DNA of 64,000 nt from assembly GCA_013396525.1 (NCBI GenBank), contig VWYX01000795.1, forward strand, positions 124,001 to 188,000. Direction: 5' to 3'. Below are positions 40,698 through 51,100 of the stretch, in pieces. The position numbers and the translations under genes are program-made. The notes under the pieces are model-generated. The model made no database searches and was not told where the DNA came from. It saw nothing but the letters and a program-made list of their open reading frames with translations. How positions within the stretch are numbered: the stretch's first letter is position 1; each line of letters begins with the position of its first letter. The stretch comes from Chaetorhynchus papuensis (lineage: Eukaryota > Chordata > Aves > Passeriformes > Rhipiduridae).

Positions 40698-42310
40698 TTC
40701 CAGACCAGGTACAAACCTCTCCCAGCTGAAGTCAGTAAGAGTTTTATTATTAAATTCAGTCATGCAAGGACTTGAATAAAATTATATGAGGAGGAACATT
40801 TACTAATTTTCTGTTTTATTTCTTGAGTATTCAACCTGCCATCTGAAGTAAGTTATTCCTAACATTCAATAAAAAGAAAGATCCTTTAAGACTTATTTCA
40901 GCACCATTCTGCTGACAACGGAAGAAGCAATACAGAGACCAGTTAACTCTCACAGAGACTGGAGTGCCACAGAGTGTAAAGTATTAAAAACCTGGGAGTA
41001 TTTGCGTGTGTGGGCAGGCAAGAGTGGGTTACACAAAGGAGGTTCAATGTGGAATGCCTATAAAAGTAATTTGTAGTGCAAAAAAGCAGTTGATTTTTCA
41101 CAAACATTTTTTCTACTAGATTATGAAAACATCCCTTTCCCCAGAACTAAGTAAACAAATTAAAGTATAGTTGCATTTGAGCATGGGGAAATATACTACA
41201 TCTGTTGAAAACAATTATCATAACTAAATTCAGAAAGAATAATTCTCCTGTCCACTGCTGTAAGATGATGCTCTGATGGCTCCAGAGTTATTGGCAAACA
41301 TGTAATTATTGACCCAGTGTATATTTTAATATATATATTAATAACTTCCTACTGAAAACCTTTTTACCCACAGGTAGCAAAATGAAGTGTCCATACTAGG
41401 TAAGACCACCTTACCTTCCCTTTGATCCAACTCACTGTTTCATTATCTGTAGAGAGCAATGACAGCGGGCCAGACCTGCTCTGCTGGTGCAGGAATACTC
41501 TCCCTTCTTTCCTGATTTTCCTTTCACCATCCTCCCTTCTCCCTAATGTCTCTCTCCTTTTTTTTGTTTTCTAAGGATCTATAGATCTTAAGGAAGATCC
41601 AAAAGAGTAAATGGTGATACACTGTTGTATTAAACAGTGTCCCTTTCCCTGATCCCAGAGAGCTTGCAGTACAGCAGAGCTACAAAGGACTCATTTCAAG
41701 AAGGGCCATCTGTCACAAAGAACTGACTCTGCTGCCTCCTGCCTAGAGCAGAAGATTGAAACCAAGCAGGAAACGACCTGGAAAAGCCACAAACCTGAGA
41801 GGGAATGAGGAACCGTGAAGGTGCTCCTACATCATATGCCTGGCCAAGGGAACTCCAGCCCTCTTAGCGGCCCTGGTAAAATTGTATGCACAGGGTGACA
41901 GGAATAGCAGCATACACAGTTGTTCAGCAAATGGCACCAAAAAACCAAAATAGCAATGCAAGGCAGCTGGGGAGGTTGTCTCCTTCAAAAAAAAAGACTC
42001 CTTTTGAAGGGTATTTTTGGTGGTAAAGAATGTTTTCGCCAACAGATTTCTGGCAGCCTTCAAAGCAAGACCATAAGTAGGCCATGGGCTGAAGCATTCT
42101 TGTGTCCCAGTAACTCTCAACAGCTATAAGAGGCCCCTGGGCAATGGGCAGCTGGATCTAACATACAACAGACTGAGCCTTCAGAGGAACCTGACTAAAT
42201 CCCCATTACCTTTTCAACCATTAGCCTATCTATTATTGTCCCCATATAGGCACATCCTTTTTTTCCTTTGAAATTATTCCTATTTATGCCATCCTTTGCC
42301 CGTGCTTTTC
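40698..42310. other. non-coding sequence
   Basis: No recognisable gene is present. A 9-bp stem hairpin (41982-41990 with 42002-42010) overlaps an A-rich tract. Short ORFs on both strands at 41.8-42.1 kb mirror each other and look spurious. Confidence 0.6.
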
Positions 42311-42500
42311 TTTTTTTTTTTTTTGACAATTAAATACTTTATTAAATCAATACTATTTTAAAAAAATATTGACAAAACTTAGCTGAAAGGCATTGTTTAA
42401 GCAGTATACTGCAATTGAAGACTGGAACACTGAAGAGTCAAGAAGCTAGTGAACCACTATTAAAAAACTGTCTAAGTTCCCAAAAGTGATTAGACCTAAT
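42311..42500 (-). pseudogene. candidate poly(A)-tailed retrocopy, 3' end
   Basis: On the minus strand an AATAAA signal (42343-42338) lies 13 nt before a run of 14 A (42324-42311), followed by G and four more A. This is the arrangement of a cleaved and polyadenylated mRNA end copied into DNA. The sequence upstream on the minus strand resembles 3' UTR: it is AT-rich with no long frame. I do not recognise the source gene, and the 5' limit given is a guess. Such retrocopies are scarce in birds because CR1 does not select poly(A). A chance A-tract next to an AATAAA word remains possible. Confidence 0.35.
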
Positions 42501-42789
42501 TGTCTTTTCCACACACACTTTTTTCCTTCTCCAGTTACTGATTGCAAAGTTACACTATGAAGGACAACAGAGTTCCTGCTATAGTACTTTTTTGTAAGAA
42601 TAGAAATAACATAGCTACCTAAAGAAACTCAGAAACACTGCAATGATCCTAAGGTGGGACTGCTTCCTCTTTCCACTGGCAGTGTTGTACTTGGCTGAAA
42701 GGGAAGAGCAGAAAGAAATACACTGAACTGCATGTCTTTGTTTTTAGCATGTATTTTCCCTATCTATGTGCAATAACCTCTTGTTGTCT

Positions 42790-42895
42790 CCCATCTTGTA
42801 CTTTGACTGTAAGCTCTCCATGGCAGGAACCATTTTCCTTCTCTGCCTAGCACATTGGGATGCTCTCCACGATGGTTCTAGTTCAAGAACTATGT
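42790..42895 (+). mobile_element. ancient SINE or L2-type tail relic
   Basis: GACTGTAAGCTCTCCATGGC followed by AGGAACCATTTTCC (42804-42837), then GCCTAGCACATTGGG (42845-42859), match the conserved tail shared by several old amniote SINEs and L2-like LINEs. In those the words run GACTGTAAGCTC, then a GGCAGGGACC-type word, then GCCTAGCACAATGGGG. Divergence is high, so the insertion is old. The family cannot be resolved by eye. Confidence 0.55.
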
Positions 42896-44320
42896 TATAG
42901 GATTTTTAGGATTTAGTATTGGTCATTACAATCACGATCATGTTCAGAATGCATATTATTTACTTGCAGATGCTTCTTCCTCCATGCTACTTGGTATAAA
43001 GCCTTCACTGCAGTGTCATGCAAGGGCTGGCATTGCAGAACAGGGCACCTCTTCTGGGTAAGAGGCATGAGGAAGATGAAGGATAAAGGAGATGATTCAC
43101 TTTCTAGCAGGCAGATGTTAACCCACAGAGATCCTGTTCCCACCTCTATGACTGCACATGGCTGCCTGGAAATGTTGAAGAGTTTCAAGTCTCAGCCTAG
43201 TCGTGGGCTCAAACTTGGCATCTCCAAAGGGAAATCAGGGCATGGACAGATGAGAAGAGAGGTAAGACAGAGCCAAGAGTCCAGAGAGAGGGGAGCTGTC
43301 AGTCAGGAAGCAAAACCTTGGCTTAACTATATAAAAAGAATTCTGTAAAATTTCCATCTGTCTTCCTCCCTATTCTTTAATTTGTCCACATTAATCATTT
43401 CACGCAATATGGGGCAACACCATACTTCAGAGCTGAAGTCTGGTGTTCAGTGCTCCAGTGAAGAACCAAAGAAAAGAGCCAGGGATGTTGGTGACTTGGG
43501 CATTGCTTAGCAACAGGGGAAAGATCACAGCTTCATTCAGTTGCTTCTCCCTGAAAAACAAACAAACAAACAAAAAAAGAACGAGAGAAAAACAAACACC
43601 CGTGCCACAGAAAGTCCACTTCTGGTGTTTACCTCTTTACCCTGTTGTTCTGTTCCTTCTAATTTCATGTATTTTGTTTTTCTCTCAGGCTTGTTCTGAA
43701 GTGAGCTTACTTGACCTCCCCAAGTTGCAATCTAGTGCTGGTTCATTCCAGCTGGGGGCCACTGTCTGGACAGTATGCATAATATTTTGTAGCACAGCCT
43801 ATCGAGTATTTAAGGCAATTTGAACTGGAGGAAAAAATTATTATGTCTTAAGAGCATCTAGCCATTGTATGCCAGCCAGAAGAAAATCCAGACATGCTCA
43901 GTGCTATGGAAAGGGACCTAGCTGGACCTAGAAAAAAGTCTGCCAAAAGAATGTGGGTGCAATCCGTTCTGCCTCCTCCTTTTTACCAGTACAGATACAG
44001 CTACTGACACATTTCTTAAGCTCCTGCTGTCAGTTGTCATCTGGAGGAACGTCCCACTCCACTGACAGAAGGAGCTTAAGGAGACCAGTCTCCAAACTTA
44101 ATCATCTGAATGAATTGCCTAAAGAGGAACACTGTGAATACTTCCTCCGTGTGACTAAACTCATGGCATTTATTCCAGTTAAAATGAACATGAGAAATCC
44201 AGACAGGATTTTGCACTGGGATGTAACCAAGACATTAGCCACAAGAAGGGCTGAAAAAATCATGAGGTAGATTTACAGTATCTTTTATTTATGCTGGACA
44301 TCATTAGCTGTAAACTTCAT
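42896..44320. other. non-coding sequence between SINE relics
   Basis: It contains ORFs of 91-126 codons on both strands with no recognisable domains. One of them reads through an (AAAC)n tract. Nothing supports a gene. Confidence 0.6.
43554..43579. repeat. (AAAC)n microsatellite
   Basis: About four AAAC units are flanked by A runs. The 126-codon ORF that crosses it is therefore unlikely to be real. Confidence 0.88.
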
Positions 44321-44440
44321 GCAGCACTTTCCACTGTAGGATCTAAAAGTGTTTACGAAATAAACCTTTGGGCACTTGGTATCTGAAGATAGTACTATTG
44401 TTGTATCTAGTGCATGGCAAGGCAAAGATCACAAAGCCCA
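44321..44440 (+). mobile_element. ancient SINE-like relic
   Basis: GCAGCACTTTCCACTGTAGG followed by ATCTAAAAGTGTTTAC (44321-44356) resembles the start of a widespread old amniote repeat, whose words run GCGCTTTCCATC, then AGGATCTCAAAGCGCTTTAC. The downstream part is too diverged to align by eye. It is the third old retroposon signal within 2.2 kb. Confidence 0.4.
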
Positions 44441-47400
44441 TTTCAGGCTACACCGAGAGTGAGCCCTCCTGATTTCCAAAACACACTGTTTGGGTATGAA
44501 GCCCATTTTATCTCTGATGAGCAAAACCAATGCAAAATGTGAAACACAATACATGATTTTCTCTCTAACAAAAGATTCACTGGTAAATGAAGAGCCTTTA
44601 ACACACAGCCTTTAGAAGGAAAAGCAAACTTTCTGGTAAACTCAAATATTTTAAGCATCATATCTTGGCTTAACCAAGGTTATGTTAGGAGAATTTGTCT
44701 AGCAAATTTCAACAGTCGTTTTGGCAGTTCTGAAAATATTTGGGAAGAAGAGATTATTTTTTGTATTTTTTTTCCAAAAAGCCTCTGCACTATGTGGAAT
44801 GGCACTAATTCTTTTAGTAGTAGTGATTAGACAAAGATATGGTTAGTATAAGATGGAGCTGGGAAAAAGAAACAAAACAACACTGTAGTTCACTGAAGGT
44901 AACAGCATATATAGTTTGTATTTTACCATAGGGAAATCTGTCAGCATAGTGACTTCACATGTGTCACTGTTAGACCAAATCCTCATGGTCACTTATCTCA
45001 AAAGTTTCTGGGAGCAGAGTAAGAAGGGTTAAGCAGAGGCATGGCACTGAAAGAAAATTAAGGCACAACAGAATCATGAGAACTTGACATGGTGGAAAGA
45101 TCCAGATCTGATAGACAGTTATCAGAACCAGCAGACAGTAGAGTTTTACAGAGCTTGATGGAAAGACAGGAATAAAACTCTGAAACAAAAAAGTAAATGG
45201 AAAAGGGGCATTTCAGAAGAGTGCAAGTACTCTGAAACAGATGGTCCTTTCAAAGAGAGACAAGTCTAGGAAAAAGAGGGTGAGCAGATGTTATTGATGC
45301 TTCATCGGAATGATCGCTATTACTAAATTCTTCACCAAAACTAGGATTGATGGGAAAAATTACGTCATCCTCAAGGAAAGGAATGCGTCATTACCAGAGC
45401 ACACTCACATGTCCAGACACGCACTTGGGTAGCCAGAGCCAAATACAATTTTGGAAGTCAGATGGAATTCAGAGTCAAAATAAGTGAAGCAGAAGCAGCC
45501 ATACGAAAGCAGATAGCTTGAGATGCTGCTGGACAGAACTGACTCCTGCGTCAATGTCATTACAAGAGTGGAGCTGTGAGGATGCAGAAAGTGACAAACT
45601 AGAACACTTCTCTGCAAGTAGTTTTTTTTGAAATTTCTGATGCTTCATTTCTAGTGAGAACAGTAAGTCTTAAGCACATAGTTGGGATTCACTGTAAGGA
45701 GTTTTCAAGAAATGGAGACATTTTAGTCTGCTTCATTTCAAACTGTAAAACACAGTGACATTTTTATTCTGCCAGGGCCTAGACACCAAGAATTCCTTCC
45801 TCTTTTATTTCATTTTCCAGGGTTCTTCTCTCCTCAGTCTTCCTTTCCAAAGGCACAACTACTCCAAAAGCTTCAGTGACTGATTCAGCACTGAATTACC
45901 TACTACTGAAAGTTCAACATGAAATGTTCTTGAAGTGACAAACACAAGTGGGGCTGTCAGAAACTGTCACACCTGGAACTCCCCTACTCCTTTTAAGTTT
46001 AATGAGCTTAACTATCCCAAAGGAATTATTGACTGAACTCCCAGACCTCCATTCCTTACTCTCCTGGCCATGAAAAGCAGCATGTAAAGCATACTCAGGC
46101 TCCAGGTCCATTTAATTCCTTAACAAGAAGAGCCATCTTAGTAGAATCAGCTTCCTTTTTCTGCGATTTTCGTCCAACTATGCGCACAGAAAAGCACATG
46201 CCCTGTAATTTCAGTTCTCTGCAACAAGCTTCTTATCTTTTTAGTGAGGATTCAATTGGTTAAAGCAGAAAGTGTATTTCATTCTTCCAGAAGATCAATT
46301 AGTTGGTTCCTGAAACCAACACAGTTCTCATATTCTTCTTCTGTTAATTAAGGAAAAATTTCAATATGACTCCAAAAGATACACAATAGTTTCCACCCAC
46401 GCTAGAATTTTTTCACTATCAGTGTTCATTTTTTGTTGATTTGAATCCTGCTCATAGAGGGCAAGAATTGCTAGGGCCCTTGGGAAATAACAGCTACAGG
46501 GACTGGCTGGATTTTTTTAGGCTATAACAGGATTCAGTTCTTTATTCTCAGAGCCTGATCTCCAGAATGTGTCACACACAGCAGCTCTCTTTACTTGCCA
46601 AACATCTTTGCTGCAGGACCTGGACATCACCTTGTGACTAAGGATCATTCAGACCTTCCCTCCAAATCCCCACTACTCTGTAGCAGAAGGATCTGCAAAG
46701 ACCAACAAGGCCGTGGCCCTGTTAAGAAAGATCACTCTACCGAACCTCAAGCCACATCACATTACTGGTCTTCATGCCATCATCTTGTGGCAGAGGAAAG
46801 CAGACACCGGTGCCAGGTAAGAACAGGTGAGCGTAGAAAAGGACCACACACCTTTGAGCATGATGTTAGCAGTCATATCATCGTATCAATTGAACTAATA
46901 TTTTTTAAGATACAAATTACTATTTCTCAAAGCAGGCTGCAAAGCAGTATAATTGTGGGTTAAAAAGCCCTCTCAGACTCTGCTTCTGGTTGGGTTGGAA
47001 CATCAATACTTGCCTCTCTGAGATCAAATTGCTCCCAGACAATTTCCCAGTCTTGTGGGATATTTATAAGGACTGTTATGTTCTCTTTCTTGAAAACATC
47101 AGAAACAGAATAAATTATTAAAAATAAATTATTATCAGAAGTGTCTTAACCTGGATAAAGGCAAGGGGAGCTTCACAATGGCCTTCAAATAAGGGCGAAA
47201 TTTAATTCATTTCCTTTTCATTCTTTATTTAGATGAGGTGTGGAAGAGGAAATTAGCAGTCAGCTAAGAAACCTGAATTATCAAAATGTATAAAGTTGTC
47301 TGTCTCTACCATAGGGAACCTTGCCTCTTGTAGTCTGCTTATACAGAGGCTTTTTCCGCTTGAAATGGAAGATGGGGACAGAAAAAACCTGCAGCCTCTC

Positions 47401-47793
47401 AGTCAAATACAGAGGCTTCCTGGGTGGTTTCCTCAGGTGTGTTATTTAAGCCTCAAGACAAAAATTAAGTTAAACTACTGCACATTTCTTCAGAACCTTT
47501 ATTTTAGATATAAGTGACTGGTATAAAATTTACTTTGGATGATAAGCACGCAGTAAGAAAGAGCAGCCCAAGCAAAGAGTTTTAAGAAAGGGAAATGCAA
47601 CAACTGTGAGAAAATAAGTTATGCATCCTCCCATGTGATCTCCCGTCCTTTCCACATATGAACACAAAGAGAACACAACTCACAAAAACGTAGCACTTCC
47701 ATGACTGTACAAATCAGTCTCTTCAAAAGAAGTAGGAGGGTGTAGTAGAGGGAAGGCAATAATTATTTGGAATTTCTGAATGAAGCAATGAAA
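44441..47793. other. non-coding sequence up to the assembly gap
   Basis: It is mostly AT-rich. A stretch at 46617-46816 is bounded by a good acceptor (TTTGCTGCAG) and a good donor (CCAG then GTAAGA) and is open in one frame, but the translation resembles nothing known. Nothing else is recognised. Confidence 0.6.
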
Positions 47794-48071
47794 NNNNNNN
47801 NNNNNNNNNNNNNNNNNNNNNNNNNNNNNNNNNNNNNNNNNNNNNNNNNNNNNNNNNNNNNNNNNNNNNNNNNNNNNNNNNNNNNNNNNNNNNNNNNNNN
47901 NNNNNNNNNNNNNNNNNNNNNNNNNNNNNNNNNNNNNNNNNNNNNNNNNNNNNNNNNNNNNNNNNNNNNNNNNNNNNNNNNNNNNNNNNNNNNNNNNNNN
48001 NNNNNNNNNNNNNNNNNNNNNNNNNNNNNNNNNNNNNNNNNNNNNNNNNNNNNNNNNNNNNNNNNNNNNNN
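47794..48071. other. assembly gap (278 N)
   Basis: Unresolved bases directly abut a GGGAA tandem array on the right. The gap most likely hides more of that array. A 120-residue ORF spanning it is an artefact of the N run. Confidence 0.98.
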
Positions 48072-48108
48072 GGGAAGGGAAGGGAAGGGAAGGGAAGGGA
48101 AGGGAAGG
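48072..48108. repeat. (GGGAA)n satellite-like array, truncated by the gap
   Basis: At least seven perfect GGGAA units are present. G3 runs separated by only two bases fit the intramolecular G-quadruplex pattern on the plus strand, with a pure pyrimidine complement. Total array length is unknown because the left side is N. Confidence 0.95.
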
Positions 48109-51100
48109 CGCCTTTCAGAAGATGTTTAAAAGAATGGTGGTGTCAGTTCACACTGATTTTCAGTGAGAGATGACTCCCTATCTTTCTTACACTCTACTGG
48201 AAGTCCAATCTGAAAAAAAAAAAGACATTCCCAAACATTACTTGTGGTATCTATTTTCATCTAAGTCTAAGAAGATGTCTTTAATTCTATACAGGCAGGG
48301 GGTAGGACTGTTCACTCCTCTTCATTTCTCCCCAGTTGTGTCATTCTGAGACTTTGCTTATTAATGTTTACATTAATTTAACTCATAGTTTGAGAGGGCA
48401 GCATTAAAAATAGCAGTATAGCTATTTCAAAACATTTTCTTAATGTTCTATTATTACATTTTTTTAAGTTTTTAATGCTTGGAAAGATCTTTTTCTGTTC
48501 TGTTAAACTGAGACAGCCTTCCTCTGTTTTCTGCTGTAGAGTAGCAGCACTGTCTAAAAGCAAACTAAACAGCTCTTCCAAAAAAACATTAGTTTTTAAC
48601 TTTCTTCATATGACTGTAAATTAAATTCTTCAAATATGTCTAAGCTTCTCTGAATTCAGAGCCACAGTAAGGGCTGTAATCCTGATAGCAGAGTAGTGAG
48701 CTACAAGGACCTTTGAAAACAAATGGGCGTGCTAGACAACAAATAAAATGGCATTTTGCTCTGATGTGTACAACTCTCCCATCTCTGCTCTTATATGGGA
48801 AGCATTACGATTTTTTTGGCTTGAGGCACCAGACCTAAGGAGTTGACATAACTAGAGTTCTGGAAACTGCCTGGAAAGTCACAAAGGGATGAAAGGTAAA
48901 ATCAAATTTTAAACTGGATGAAAAAGTCTGGGTAAGGGCAGAAAGCTAGAGATTTACAAAAAGATATTATATTCCACACTGCCTGAACAACAAACTGATT
49001 TCCCATAATGATGACAGAAGTACATGCATTAAAGCAGTTTGACTTATAAAGTACCTGCTATTATGACCTGGCTTATATTATAAAACACTATCAATTGAAA
49101 AGAAAAAGTTTAATCTTCCCACATAGATCACTTATACCTCATGCATTAAAAAAGTGGGGACAGACAAATCTAATAGATAAATTATCAGCTGAGAAATCTG
49201 ATGACTCATTCAGGAGCTAGCTACATAGATCCTCATCAGGAAAGAGGAACTAATTTTATGGGGCTTTTTTGTTTGGCTTTTAAAAAATATATTTAAATGA
49301 GAGGAAAAAGTCACGCAAGGACAGGACTTTGCTTATGAGTTTCAGCTTGATAATATGTACTGGGAAAGCTTTCAAGGATGAAGCAGAAATAGTCCCAAGT
49401 GTCAGAATACTGAGTAGGAGGCAAGTGGCAATTTAGAGCTAAAATAACCCATTTTTTAGACACAGTAGGCATCTTTCATTGGGGTTCCGAAAAAGAGCTA
49501 TTGTTAAGTACTGACTTTTAGTGAGTTGGTAGAAGTCTTGCTCTTTATCTGAAAGTACAGCATTTGAAGGCCATACTGGAGGCCACTAAGTCTCCCTGAC
49601 TTAAACAAAGTTGATTTAAATGATTGGGGCTTCCAGTTTTCTGAGGAGAGACACAGAATACAGGCATGGTTTAGTTCGCCAACTGAAAAATAAGTATTTC
49701 GGAAAGTCAAGACGATATGAAATTATGGCCAAAACAGCAGGGTTTTTCTACATGAATTTTTACAGAAGCTGTTGACATCCCATCTTAAGTATGGGAATAT
49801 TTACTTGAGTGGCCAGAACCAGTTCATTTTGCATTTCTACAAGATCTGAAGGGCAGTTTCAGAATGTCACATTTTATCACAATTAATGTCAGACACAAGC
49901 CACATTTTTGGTCAGTTAGACCTGTTCTTCCTGCCTTTCAGGAAAACTGAAGAAGCAGACAGAAAGAAAATAGTGCTGTTCCAACATTTATTAAACAACA
50001 GAATCGACGATCATGATGCAGGGTCAGAGAGCAGAGTGGGCTGATTAAGGTGTCTTGGCCTTCTGGTGTTACACCATTGGATGCCTTAGACTAAAGTTGC
50101 TGCACAATTCTTGCCCTGTTAAAAATTGGAAAGTATTGATCATTATTTTTTATCCTGACTGGGAAGGGGTCAGAATCAAAAAAAAAAACAGATAAGAACA
50201 TGAGAGACAGACTGGGAATTGAGCTCCTGCCTCAGAGCTCCGTCCATTGCAAACCAGGTTGTTAATATCCAGCTGGTATCCATCAAATAGCATCAACACC
50301 CCTCTCAGAACCACTGACATCCTCTTTCCCCTTCCTCGGTGCGTCCCCTTGAGACTTGCTCCAGCACCTTACACCATAATGGTTAGAACCATTTTCCCTA
50401 TCAATTTATTCAGGGCCAATTTTGCACCCATTTGTTAGTGTGCATGACCTTCCTCTATATTAAATTTTCTATTATCTTTGGCACTATGACATTGCCAGCT
50501 GCAGCCATAAGTAGAACTATCCTGCAGGAAATCTGAGTTGCCATCCCCTAACTCATCAACCACAGCAAGAGAAGAGTAGGTGCCACTCCAGCACCTGCTG
50601 TGGGCTTCCTATTTCCTCTAACATTTGATGCTGCCTCCCTGAGCATCATTAGGCCAATACCGTTTTTCCAAGCTGCGCAAATTTTGGTGTTCTCCTTTCA
50701 AACACTAAGGACTTTGGGGCCGGCTTGCTAACGTCCTTTTTTCAGTAGATACAGAAATAGGATGCCGTCATGCCCTTGGATCCATCACCTCCTCCAATTT
50801 CCATATATTTTGTGCTATCTCCTTATTCCAAACTGACATTGCATCCTGCACACCAGAAGACAGAGGAATGCAGTCAAAGTAGGGTAAGAGGAACTTCGGC
50901 ACAAAATATTATGGGATTTATGGAGCTGCAATTATGCAGCATAGGTTTCTCAGTTTAAGGCATGGAATCTGACAACTTTAATTGATTATGAAATGATAGA
51001 ATAGTTTTGCACAGTACAGTAAAAGTTCTACAGATGAACTAAAAAGTGATCCAAATAGTAATAAATTGTATTTATTTTACAAAAACAACAGTGCTTTCCC

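Noticed and set aside
43443..43823. 126-codon plus-strand ORF
   Set aside because: Reads through an (AAAC)n tract and has no recognisable protein similarity.
47767..48129. 120-codon ORF across the gap
   Set aside because: Created by the N run and the GGGAA repeat.
50247..50438. C-rich segment considered as a nuclear mitochondrial insertion
   Set aside because: No mitochondrial gene or tRNA words recognised.
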